DNA of 64,000 nucleotides, from the NCBI RefSeq assembly GCF_015207425.1, contig NZ_JADEWZ010000004.1:62001-126000 (forward strand), read 5' to 3'. Position numbers and translations under genes: made by a program. The DNA comes from Lusitaniella coriacea LEGE 07157 (GTDB taxonomy: Bacteria; Cyanobacteriota; Cyanobacteriia; Cyanobacteriales; Spirulinaceae). Of this stretch, positions 42,487 through 51,500 are shown piece by piece; position 1 is the first letter of the stretch, and the number at the start of each line of letters is the position of its first letter. Under the pieces are notes generated by a model. It had not been told where the DNA came from and did not search any database. It worked only from the letters and a program-made list of their open reading frames with translations.

Positions 42487-42892
42487 AAATTGTTACGACA
42501 ATTCTGCGCCGACGGGGTTTGATATCGCATTCAAGATGAAAAATTTGTTGCCACGTTCCCAATTCCAATTTTCCGCGACAAACGGGAATGGTTAAAGAAG
42601 GCCCTAATAATGTTGCTTGTAGGTGAGAATGTCCGTTGCCATCGTGCCATGCAAGTTCGTGTTTATAGTCTCGACTTGGCGGCATTAATTTATTGAGAAA
42701 TTCCGGTAAATCTTGTTGCAATCCCGGTTCAAATTCGATTGCACCAATTGCTCCAGTACTGCCAATATTAAAAATGTGGACAATTCCTATTTGAATTTGC
42801 GACTTTCTAACGGCTTCCTCAACTTCATGAGTTAAGTCGTTCATGTCGCCATTGCCTTTTGTGTGAATTTCTAGGTGTTCTTGAAAAACCAT
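42476..42892 (-). CDS. yjbQ: YjbQ/UPF0047 family protein (secondary thiamine-phosphate synthase-like)
   Basis: A 138-residue protein matching UPF0047/YjbQ: GIVHIFNIGSTGAIGAIEFE, the conserved WHDGNGHSHLQATLLGPSL with three His that bind metal in solved structures, PVCRGKLELGTWQQIF, and a C-terminal basic RRRRIVVTI. Some family members have weak thiamine-phosphate synthase activity; the physiological role is uncertain. Its stop overlaps the amine oxidase start by 11 bases, and it lies 17 bases downstream of the DUF1824 gene, so the three form one operon. Confidence 0.92.
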   Translation of the reverse strand: MVFQEHLEIHTKGNGDMNDLTHEVEEAVRKSQIQIGIVHIFNIGSTGAIGAIEFEPGLQQDLPEFLNKLMPPSRDYKHELAWHDGNGHSHLQATLLGPSLTIPVCRGKLELGTWQQIFHLECDIKPRRRRIVVTIYGE

Positions 42893-42909
42893 ATTTTTTT
42901 GGAAATGAT

Positions 42910-43317
42910 TTATTCAAATAAATTTAATGGTAAATGACCGTAAGTTCCGTTAATGCGATCGTCTTCCGATTGACAAGAAATTAAAACGCCTCGATATTCA
43001 CCGATATAACGATCGAAATAATGTGACATTTTTTGAGTATTAAATTTAATGTAAATAGGTTCTGGAGCATCGGGAAAATCTGCTGCGTTCAATTCAACGT
43101 TATACCCTAATGCTTGAAGATAATAATTGAGAGCGACAAAACCTTGTGTTGCATCATCGGCACAAATTCCTAAGTTTTCGCAATCGGCTTCTTGAGAAAA
43201 GAGTTTTAATGCTTGTTGAAGTTGAGTTCTTTCTTTCTCGGATTGCACTTGTTTTGTGGTCGTACCACTGAAAGAGTCGAGGATTTTTTTTGCTTCTGAA
43301 ATCGTGAGATCGGTCAT
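42910..43317 (-). CDS. DUF1824 family protein
   Basis: A 135-residue protein. Motifs: AKKILDSFSGTTT at the start, NLGICADDATQGFVALNYYL and PIYIKFNTQKMSHYFDRYIG, then the CQSEDDRINGTYGHLP ending. The family is essentially confined to cyanobacteria and algae/plants; function unknown. No membrane segments. It lies between the ferredoxin gene (24 bases upstream) and yjbQ (17 bases downstream) on the same strand, suggesting a four-gene transcript. Confidence 0.88.
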   Translation of the reverse strand: MTDLTISEAKKILDSFSGTTTKQVQSEKERTQLQQALKLFSQEADCENLGICADDATQGFVALNYYLQALGYNVELNAADFPDAPEPIYIKFNTQKMSHYFDRYIGEYRGVLISCQSEDDRINGTYGHLPLNLFE

Positions 43318-43341
43318 TTTTGAGAAGGGTGAATTTAAAAT

Positions 43342-43668
43342 TCACAAAGGATTGAAGTATAGGGAAGAGGGATATAATTCCTGTTCTTGATGAGTTTCTA
43401 GGGTACAGTCCGATCGCGCGTAGGCAACGCAAGTCACAGTATATCCGGCGGCGACTTCGGTTGGAGAGAGAAATTGTTGTTCTTTTTGATCGACTTCTCC
43501 TTCGATAATTTTGGCAACGCAAACCGAACATTCTCCTTGCAAACAGCCAGAAGGGAGGCGAATTCCCAGCTCATCCGCCATATCCAGAATATACCGATCG
43601 TCAGGAACCGCGATCGTTTCGTCTAGATTGCGTGCTGGATTCACCAGGCGAACTCGATACACTGCCAC
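43342..43668 (-). CDS. Plant-type [2Fe-2S] ferredoxin
   Basis: The start is GTG at 43668, chosen because AAGGAGGA lies 4 bases upstream (43673-43680) and because the family begins AVYRVRLVNP; an upstream in-frame start at 43713 lacks a site. The 108-residue product carries the cluster motif GCLQGECSVCVAK and a fourth Cys in TVTCVAYAR, giving the CX4CX2CXnC pattern. The C-terminus is longer than PetF by about 10 residues (LETHQEQELYPSSLYF), typical of the cyanobacterial minor ferredoxins. It would donate electrons to partner enzymes, perhaps those of the downstream genes (inference). Confidence 0.92.
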   Translation of the reverse strand: MAVYRVRLVNPARNLDETIAVPDDRYILDMADELGIRLPSGCLQGECSVCVAKIIEGEVDQKEQQFLSPTEVAAGYTVTCVAYARSDCTLETHQEQELYPSSLYFNPL

Positions 43669-44014
43669 ACTATCCTCCTTTTTAATGAGCTGTAAACTAA
43701 AGTTTTCTCGCACCCCACACCCTCTGCCGAGATTGGGAGATTGTTGTTATATAGCAGTCGCCATAACAGTTAGGACACCCTCTCTCCCCCAGCTTCCCCT
43801 GCTCCCTCAGCTTCCCCTGCTTCCCCTGCTCACCTTCACCAATGTCCTAATACTCCTGGCTAGTGCTATAAATGCCGAACAGCCTATTAGATTAATACAG
43901 ATTGAGAGTTAACGAAAATGATTTTTATTAAACAAAGCTGAGATTTATGGCTGCTTGCCATCGCGAGCGTTAGAGTGAAAAGAATAGCGCCAGCATTACC
44001 TTCCGCGATCGACA
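43669..44014. other. Divergent intergenic region with two dispersed-repeat fragments
   Basis: It holds a fragment at about 43708-43752 (TCTCGCACCCCACACCCTCT) that recurs at about 25898-25943 upstream of the desaturase gene. A C-rich block at about 43780-43872 ends in CCTAATACTCCTGGCTAG and recurs at about 54080-54175. No gene or clear promoter seen. Confidence 0.45.
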
Positions 44015-44668
44015 ATGACTAGTACTGCGACAGCTCGTTCTCAAAATTCATGGGACTTCGATTTCTCAACCCCCTACCCCACTCAAGATTCCGATCTTCT
44101 CAAGCAACTCAGTTTTATCCCTGGATTGAAGGAAATTTTGATGGCGAGGCAGGTTCACGCACTCGAACACGCGACGGTGTGGGTTCTTGGCGATATGGCG
44201 CGTCCCAGGGGAATTGGCGATAGGTTCGAGGAGCAGCAGGATAATGAAACCCTAGGCGGACTCTCCACAGACCGAGGATTTTATCTTTATGGTCCAGTCA
44301 ATCGCATCCATCTTGGACGTGCGGTACGCCGTGCTTTGGAGCGCCTCAAAAGTGGAGAATGGGATTTAGCGTTGCATCCCCGTTGCGGTACGAATACGTC
44401 GGTTTCAAGGCTTTTAACGGCGGGATTTTTTGCGGGAATATCGTTGCTGTTTCCGCGAGGTCCCCTAGAACAGCTTTTTGCCTTTGGGATTGCGACAACC
44501 GCAGCCGCGCAATTGTCTCCGGATTTAGGCAATTTAGCTCAAAAACATTTGACGACTTCGATTCCCTTTAATTTGGAGGTCGATAGTATTTCCCAGACGA
44601 CGGATTTGTGGGGACGTTCGGCTTATTTTATTGGGGTGCGGTGGTGCGAATCGTCGGTTGTTCGTTAG
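44015..44668 (+). CDS. DUF6391 family protein
   Basis: A 217-residue protein. The conserved core is MARQVHALEHATVWVLGD, followed by a Gly-rich GLSTDRGFYLYGPVNR and LALHPRCGTNTSVSR. The HxxEH-like pair within that core could bind a metal, but a catalytic role is not shown. A weakly hydrophobic helix at about 130-155 (TAGFFAGISLLFPRGP) and another at 158-175 (FGIATTAAAQL) suggest membrane association. The family is known from cyanobacteria and plastid-bearing plants. It is a single gene; psaE follows after 94 bases. Confidence 0.65.
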   Translation: MTSTATARSQNSWDFDFSTPYPTQDSDLLKQLSFIPGLKEILMARQVHALEHATVWVLGDMARPRGIGDRFEEQQDNETLGGLSTDRGFYLYGPVNRIHLGRAVRRALERLKSGEWDLALHPRCGTNTSVSRLLTAGFFAGISLLFPRGPLEQLFAFGIATTAAAQLSPDLGNLAQKHLTTSIPFNLEVDSISQTTDLWGRSAYFIGVRWCESSVVR

Positions 44669-44762
44669 CGTGCAACTTAATAAAACTTAAGGGCTGCAAG
44701 GGGTAGGGAAGAGCAAATCCTGTAGTAAGCTTCGATCTAGGTTAATAAGGAGATATTTTAGG

Positions 44763-45140
44763 ATGGCTAACGAACTCAAACGCGGTTCAAAGGTAAGAAT
44801 TCTTCGGAAAGAGTCCTATTGGTATCAAGATGTTGGTACTGTTGCTAGCGTCGATAAAAGTGGCATTATCTATCCCGTAATCGTACGTTTTGAAAAAGTT
44901 AATTATACGGGCTTTAGCGGCGCTGCCTCTGGAGTCAACACCAATAACTTTGCAGAAAACGAACTCGAAGTCATTGGCGGCGGTTCTGTTCCGGGTGGCA
45001 AGAAAAAAGCTACCGCATCGGCTGCTCGCACGACAGGTGCGCAGAAAAAGGCAGGCGGAAAGGAAGGAGCAGACCCAGAAGCAGCCGGTCGCAGCGGAAA
45101 GCCAGAAGGCACTCCCAATCAGGGAACAGAACCGCGCTAG
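44763..45140 (+). CDS. psaE: Photosystem I subunit IV, PsaE, with long C-terminal extension
   Basis: Stromal-side PSI subunit that helps dock ferredoxin and supports cyclic electron flow. Residues 3-68 are the SH3-like PsaE barrel: [34 protein letters not shown] and [13 protein letters not shown]. The remaining 55 or so residues (70-125) are rich in Gly, Ala, Lys and Pro and probably disordered; ordinary cyanobacterial PsaE stops near 70-76 residues. An AAGGAG ribosome site precedes the ATG by 11-12 bases. mutM starts 3 bases after the stop, so the two are in one operon. Confidence 0.93.
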   Translation: MANELKRGSKVRILRKESYWYQDVGTVASVDKSGIIYPVIVRFEKVNYTGFSGAASGVNTNNFAENELEVIGGGSVPGGKKKATASAARTTGAQKKAGGKEGADPEAAGRSGKPEGTPNQGTEPR

Positions 45141-45143
45141 GTT

Positions 45144-45980
45144 GTGCCTGAACTGCCTGAAGTTGAAACAGTTTGTCGGGGTCTTAATCAGTTGACCCTC
45201 AATTGCAAAATACAGGGTGGGGAGGTGTTGCTCGAACGCACGCTTGCCTACCCTGTTTCTGCGCAAGAATTTTTAGAGGGAATTAAGGGGTGCGCGATCG
45301 CGCGCTGGCAAAGACGGGGAAAATATTTATTGGGGGAATTCTCCCAAAATAGCGGCTGGTTGGGAGTTCACCTACGGATGACAGGGCAACTCCTTTGGAC
45401 GCAGCAGGATCGATCTCTACAAAAACATACCCGAATTCGCCTCTTTTTTCCCGATAACCGAGAGTTGCGTTTTGTCGATACGCGCACGTTTGGGAAGGTG
45501 TGGTGGGTTACCCCGCAACGGGAACCGGAAGAAATTATCACGGGATTGCAAAAATTGGGAGTCGAACCCTTTTCCCCCGCCTGTACCCCCGAATATTTAG
45601 CCGAGAAGCTGCAAAAACGCCAACGCACGATGAAAACCCTATTATTGGATCAGGGAGTCGTTGCAGGGCTGGGAAACATCTACGCAGACGAGGTATTATT
45701 CAAGAGTGGGATTCGACCGGACGCGATCGCGTCAACCCTAACCTTCAACCAAATTCAACGCCTCCACCGCAACATCATTGAAGTTTTGCAAACAGCCATC
45801 GACAAAGGCGGCACGACCTTCAGCGACTTTCTCAACCCCCTCGGCGTGAATGGCAACTATGGCGGAATTGCCTGGGTTTACGGACGAACTGGGGAACCCT
45901 GTCGCACTTGCAAAACCCCCATCGAACGCATCAAACTCGCCGGACGCTCGACACATTATTGTCCCCAATGCCAAAATTGA
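45144..45980 (+). CDS. mutM: Formamidopyrimidine-DNA glycosylase (Fpg)
   Basis: Removes 8-oxoguanine and related oxidised purines. Start codon is GTG at 45144, giving the required N-terminal catalytic Pro and Glu in MPELPEVETV after Met removal. Also seen: GRRGKYLL-like region (RRGKYLLGEF), HLRMTGQL, NIYADEVLFKSGI (helix-two-turn-helix) and the C-terminal zinc finger CRTCKTPIERIKLAGR ... HYCPQCQ. Its 278 residues are of normal length. It is fused transcriptionally to psaE with a 3-base gap, matching a photosynthetic, oxidation-prone context; psaE-mutM pairing is, as I recall, seen in other cyanobacteria. Confidence 0.95.
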   Translation: MPELPEVETVCRGLNQLTLNCKIQGGEVLLERTLAYPVSAQEFLEGIKGCAIARWQRRGKYLLGEFSQNSGWLGVHLRMTGQLLWTQQDRSLQKHTRIRLFFPDNRELRFVDTRTFGKVWWVTPQREPEEIITGLQKLGVEPFSPACTPEYLAEKLQKRQRTMKTLLLDQGVVAGLGNIYADEVLFKSGIRPDAIASTLTFNQIQRLHRNIIEVLQTAIDKGGTTFSDFLNPLGVNGNYGGIAWVYGRTGEPCRTCKTPIERIKLAGRSTHYCPQCQN

Positions 45981-46107
45981 GTAAGCCTTCAGTAATAACA
46001 GAGGTTAGCTTTTGTCTAAGCTCTATTCACATCTGACAAGATTTCAACACTTCTGTTTGAAGTTTCGACTGATTGCTGAGTGCTTACAATTAAAAGAGTA
46101 AACCCCC

Positions 46108-46701
46108 ATGACCCTGCAATTTCTTCCCCAACTGAAACAACCTCTCGCGGAAGAACAGCGTTTCGTACAAATTGGACTCTCTTGGCAACAGTTTCAAACC
46201 CTCCAAGCTGCGTTTGAAGATATTCCTGGCGTGCGTCTCTACTATTTTGATGGAGTATTAGAGTTAATGACAATTGGGAAAACCCATGAAATTGTCAAAA
46301 GCAGTATTGGTTCGTTATTAGAACTCTATTTCCTAGAGAAAGGAATTGACTTTACGCCAACGGGAAGCATGACAATGAAAGGCGATAATCCAGGGAGATG
46401 GCTTGAAGCGGATGAATCCTATTCGATTGGAGAAGAAAAGGACTATCCAGACATTGCAATTGAAGTCGTTGTTACCAGTGGTGGAGCGAACAAATTGCTA
46501 GGATATCAACATTTTGGCATTCGCGAAGTCTGGTTGTGGGAAGAAAAACAGTTCGCACTCTATCGCTTGAAAGATGGTAATTACAATCAAATCGATTGCA
46601 GTGAATTTTTACCCGAACTCGATCTCGAACTTTTCAATCGTTGCGTTCAAATGCCCAACAAATTGGAAGCAATGAGAACATTTCAATCGGCAATTCGTTA
46701 G
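46108..46701 (+). CDS. Uma2 family (DUF820) putative nuclease
   Basis: A 197-residue PD-(D/E)XK-fold protein. Motifs: ERFVQIGLSWQQFQTLQAAF-like start, the RLYYFDGVLELM strand, the active-site KDYPDIAIEVVVTSGG with its Asp and Glu, and GIREVWLWEEKQFALYRL. Uma2 genes are unusually numerous in cyanobacteria; nuclease activity is inferred from fold only. Not part of an operon: 127 bases from mutM, and ftsH starts 27 bases further on. Confidence 0.88.
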   Translation: MTLQFLPQLKQPLAEEQRFVQIGLSWQQFQTLQAAFEDIPGVRLYYFDGVLELMTIGKTHEIVKSSIGSLLELYFLEKGIDFTPTGSMTMKGDNPGRWLEADESYSIGEEKDYPDIAIEVVVTSGGANKLLGYQHFGIREVWLWEEKQFALYRLKDGNYNQIDCSEFLPELDLELFNRCVQMPNKLEAMRTFQSAIR

Positions 46702-46728
46702 TTTTTAACTTATACATAACCCTCTACA

Positions 46729-48591
46729 ATGGCAATCAAAAAGAAACCCAGAACACCCCGCGCTCAAAAAATCACCACCATTTTATTACTCCTGGCAAGT
46801 TCCGCGCTTCTCATCTACACCTTTCGTCCTCGCCCACAAATCCCTAGAGTTCCCTATAGCTTTTTCCTATTGAAAGTAAAAGCAGGAGAAGTTGAATCTG
46901 TTGGCGTTGCCGAAAACCTCCTCAGATTCAAACTAAAACCAGACGAACAGTATCCCCAAGGCGTTGTTTTATCAACCCTTCCCGTAGAAGATTTAGAACT
47001 TCCCGAACGTTTAGAAAAAGAAGGAATACAAGTAGGATTTGTTGCCACTCGTCCGCCCAAAAATAACGGATTATTAACCATTTTGAGTTGGGTTGTTCCT
47101 GCCTTAGTGATGGTAGGAGGTCTTCAGTATTTACGCAGTCGCGATGCGAAAGCAGAGAAAGGTTCCCTGGCATTTGGGAAAAGTAAGGCAAAAGTTTACA
47201 TCGAAGGGGAATCGGAAAAAATTACCTTTTCGGATGTTGCAGGGGTAGAAGAAGCCAAGATTGAATTACAAGAAATTGTTGAGTTTTTAAAAAATCCGAC
47301 TCGCTTTCAAGAAATTGGCGCAAGAATTCCCAAAGGCGTTTTACTCGTGGGCCCGCCGGGAACAGGAAAAACCCTTCTCGCTAAAGCCGTTGCGGGGGAA
47401 GCGGGAGTTTCCTTTTTTAGTATCTCTGCATCAGAATTTGTGGAACTCTTTGTAGGAACGGGTGCTGCGCGGGTGCGCGATTTGTTTGACCAAGCGAAGA
47501 AGAAAGCGCCCTGTATTATTTTTATCGATGAATTGGATGCTATTGGTAAGTCCCGCAGTGGCGGCGGCGGGTTTCAAAGTGGCAGCAACAGCGAACAGGA
47601 ACAAACCCTCAACCAATTGCTGACGGAAATGGATGGGTTTGGCGTGGGGGATGCAACAGTCATCGTACTAGCAGCCACCAACCGCCCGGAAGCCTTGGAT
47701 GCGGCACTATTGCGTCCGGGACGCTTTGACCGACAGGTTTTGGTAGACCGCCCGGATTTGGCGGGACGATTGAAGATTTTGGAAGTTTATGCCAAGAAGG
47801 TGAAATTAGGGGCGGATATTAACCTTAAGGATATTGCCACCCAAACCCCTGGTTTTGCAGGTGCCGATTTAGCAAATTTGGTCAATGAAGCGGCGTTATT
47901 GGCGGCAAGAAATCAGCGAACAGAGGTGGCGCAGGAGGACTTTAAAGAAGCGATCGAACGGGTGATTGCGGGGTTGGAGAAGAAAAGTCGCGTTCTCAAT
48001 CCCCAAGAGAAGAAAGTTGTGGCGTACCACGAAGTCGGTCACGCGCTGGTGGGGGCGTTGATGCCGGGAGGCGAAAAAGTTGCTAAGATTTCGATCGTTC
48101 CTCGCGGGATGGATGCGTTGGGCTATACCCTCAGTTTACCCACGGAAGATCGCTTTTTGTTGAATGAAGTAGAATTGCGCGATCGCATTGTGGCGCTGTT
48201 GGGGGGGCGCGCTGCTGAGGAGGTTGTGTTTGAAATCGTGACGACGGGTGCTTCTGATGACCTGCAACGGGCGACGGGTTTGGCAGACAGGATGGTCACC
48301 ATGTACGGAATGAGCAAGGTGTTGGGCCCTCTTGCCTATAGTAAAGCGCAGGGAAATAGTTTTTTGGGGAATGCGGGGGGAAATATTCGCCGGGTGGTGA
48401 GCGAAAAAACCGCAGAGGCGATCGATAATGAGGTGAAAGGGTTGGTAGAAACGGGATACGAACAAGCTTTAGCGATTCTTCGGCACAATCGAGACTTGTT
48501 GGACGCGATCGCGCGACAATTATTAGAAACGGAAGTGATTGAAGGGGAAGAGTTGCAAACCCTCCTCAACCGCGTTCAACCTGTTCCATAA
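46729..48591 (+). CDS. ftsH: ATP-dependent zinc metalloprotease FtsH
   Basis: Membrane AAA protease that degrades damaged membrane proteins, including D1 of photosystem II. The 620-residue chain has two membrane helices (about 14-33 and 105-125), Walker A GPPGTGKT (208-215), Walker [12 protein letters not shown] and the second-region-of-homology [19 protein letters not shown]. The zinc site HEVGH (434-438) has its third ligand in SDDLQRAT. The N-terminal basic tail [14 protein letters not shown] fits cytoplasmic placement. It is convergent with the first CHAT gene; only 4 bases separate their stops. Confidence 0.95.
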   Translation: MAIKKKPRTPRAQKITTILLLLASSALLIYTFRPRPQIPRVPYSFFLLKVKAGEVESVGVAENLLRFKLKPDEQYPQGVVLSTLPVEDLELPERLEKEGIQVGFVATRPPKNNGLLTILSWVVPALVMVGGLQYLRSRDAKAEKGSLAFGKSKAKVYIEGESEKITFSDVAGVEEAKIELQEIVEFLKNPTRFQEIGARIPKGVLLVGPPGTGKTLLAKAVAGEAGVSFFSISASEFVELFVGTGAARVRDLFDQAKKKAPCIIFIDELDAIGKSRSGGGGFQSGSNSEQEQTLNQLLTEMDGFGVGDATVIVLAATNRPEALDAALLRPGRFDRQVLVDRPDLAGRLKILEVYAKKVKLGADINLKDIATQTPGFAGADLANLVNEAALLAARNQRTEVAQEDFKEAIERVIAGLEKKSRVLNPQEKKVVAYHEVGHALVGALMPGGEKVAKISIVPRGMDALGYTLSLPTEDRFLLNEVELRDRIVALLGGRAAEEVVFEIVTTGASDDLQRATGLADRMVTMYGMSKVLGPLAYSKAQGNSFLGNAGGNIRRVVSEKTAEAIDNEVKGLVETGYEQALAILRHNRDLLDAIARQLLETEVIEGEELQTLLNRVQPVP

Positions 48592-48595
48592 CCAC

Positions 48596-51500
48596 TTACC
48601 AAGGACTGCCAATCATCGTAAACGCGCTCCAATAGTAGGGATGATGTAAATCGACATTGCCGCCCTCCGCTAAGGTTGGGGGAAGGGGAAAGGCTCCTTG
48701 CGGCGTGATGAGCTTCCCGTTTTCAATGCGGACTTCGCGGCGAACCATCGCTAACTGCGTCTGTCGCAAGGCTTCTGCTTTAATCGGGGCTTCTTGCAAT
48801 TGCTCGTAAAACACGGTCATCAGTCCCAGGGTTCCCGCGTCGTTCACCGACCAAAGACTGCCTACTGCGGTTTTAACGCCTGCGAGGACGGCTAGACCTG
48901 CAAAACCCAATTCGGCATCGCGATCGCCCAGAGCGGTTCGACAGGCGCTCAGAACGAGCAATTCTACCGGGGGATCGTTGTCCCATCCCAAACTTTTCAG
49001 GCGATCCAAACTCAGTTGAGAATCCCACAATTGGATGTAGGAATTGGCGGGTTTTCCTGCTCGAAATTCGCCGTGGGTGGCAAGGTGAATAATGCCGTAG
49101 GGCGATCGCGCGCGAGCCGCCTTAAGATTGGCAAGGGTGAAATTTTCATTGAGAAAAACATCCCCATCCCACAAGTTTTGGGCAATCAGATTCAATTCTG
49201 TGGGAACCGCAGGCAGATCCTCAAGTCCGTTTTTATTAAATTGTTCGGCTCCCATCGCCAGCAAATCGAGGTTTTTTAGATCGCTGCGAATGACATTGGT
49301 AAGGGCAAAACTCGGCATCAGTCCGACGCTGTAGCGTTCGATAATAAACCCCTCGCGATCGCGCAGTGCGGCAATGGGAACAGAACGCAACCCCCGATCC
49401 ATAATAAAAATCAAATTGCTGATTTCTTGAGCCTGTAGCTCTGCTTCGAGGGGTTCGACGAGCCATTGATAGAGCTGGCGCGCGGGTTCGATATAAGCGG
49501 AGGGATGGCGCGGATTGCTCGCAGTACGCTGCAAGCGACGCACTTTTGAGAGAACTTCTTTTTGAGTTGCACCGACACGCCGCCGGATGGGTTCTCCCAC
49601 CCCAGTCACAAGAACCAATTCCAATTGATAATTGGCTTCAGGATCTTCTGAATTTGCTGCATTTGGGGTGTCGTTGGGAACAAAAAAAGCATAAATTAAA
49701 GCGGATTTAACCCCGGTTTGTGCAGCAATTTGGCTCAGAGTTGCCTGTGCTTGGCTGAGACTGACTTCCTTAACGCTGTCGAGATCGAGATAGCTTTCAA
49801 ATTCGTTGGTAAATGCTTCGTCCAAAGTGACAGATTCTGTTTCAACGTTGAGGGAATCCGCTACCGTTCCTTCTGTGAGGTTGAGGGTGTTTTCGGCGGG
49901 AGTGATTTGTTGGGGTTGAACGATCGCGCGATCGGGAGTATTAATATCAATGGGGTTAATGGGATTACCGCCAGTAATCAAGCTAATATTGCCCTGGATT
50001 TCTGTGAAAGGGAAAGATTGCACCGGTGCAATGGTTGTATTGCCAGTGGTGATTGCTCCTGCTGTGCCATTGATTGCAGCACTTCCCACTTCAAAGGGAA
50101 TTATGCCGTTGCCGCCGTGACGAATGATAATGTTACCGCCAGAACTGCCGTCAAAGGTTGAAATGCTGGCAGCGATGCCATTGGCTGCGGTAAAGGTTTC
50201 TGTAGCTCGGAAAAAACGCTGTGTTGTAATATCAACATTTCCCCCAATAATTCTCCCTTCTGCGTTAATCCAACTGACTTGGATATCCCCCAGGGGATCG
50301 AGGGTAACATTTCCCCCACGACCAAGGATGCTACTGGAGTCGATTTGTCCTGCTGTAATTTCGGACAGTGCTTCAATGCGAATTTCTCCGCCCGCGATCG
50401 CGCCCGAAGCGTTAAGATTACCTGCAAAGACCCCGCCTAGGTCACTGCGAAGTTCGATTTGACCCCCGAAAAAGTCCGAACTCGTGTCAATCTCCCCACC
50501 ATTGGTATTGATATTTCCCTCGCTAGTTACAACAGTTACATCTCCGCCGAAATCCGAACCATCTGCGAAAATACTCCTGATGTCGATATCTCCTGTGGCA
50601 AAGATATCAATTTCTCCAGCATCACCCAAAAATGAACTGCTATCAATGTCTCCGGTGAAAATCTCCCCTTCCAGGGAAAACAAATCAATTCTTCCGCCAT
50701 TCTCAAAGAACGAACTGCTATCAATGTCTCCGGTGAAAATCCCCCCTTTCAGGGAAAACAAATTAATTCTTCCGCCATTCTCAAACAATGAACTGCTATC
50801 AATGTCTCCAGTAAAGATAATTCCATCGGCAAAAAGAATGACCTCACCACCGTCTGCAAAATCCAAGGAACTTGAATCTAAGTTATTGGTAAAAATACTT
50901 CCTGTTGAAGAAAATAGGTCAATTTTTCCACCATTACTATCGAAGGAACTGGAGTTAATATTTCCACTGAAGATATCCCCTTGAGCATCAAGAAAAACCT
51001 CACCACCATTGCCAAAACCCAAGGAACTCGAATCTAAGTTATTGGTAAAAATACTTCCTGTTGAAGAGGATAGGTCGATTCTTCCGCCATTTCCATCGAC
51101 GGAACTGGAATTAATAACTCCAGTAAAGATATCTCCAGCCGCCTCAAGAAAAATATCGCCACCATTGCCAAAACCCAAGGCACTCGAATCTAAGTTATTG
51201 GTAAAAATACTTCCTATTGAAGAGGATAGGTCGATTCTTCCGCCATTTCCATCGACAGAACTGGAATTAATAACTCCAGTAGAGATATTCCCTTGAGCAT
51301 CAAGGATGACTGCACCGCCGTTGCCGAAAAATACGCTAGTATCGAGACTGCCGGTGTCGATTATGCTGTTGCTGTCTAAAACAATTGCTTCACCAAGTGT
51401 GAAAAGATTGCCTGTCTCAATTCGTTGGGCATCGAGGGTAATGCTGGCATTATCATTGCCCCATAGTGTGAATCCTACCGTGTCGATCGCGCCATTGGGA

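Noticed and set aside
50484-50984. Ser/Pro-rich plus-strand frames opposite the CHAT genes
   Set aside because: They are mirror images of the beta-helix repeats on the opposite strand; composition and lack of ribosome sites rule them out.
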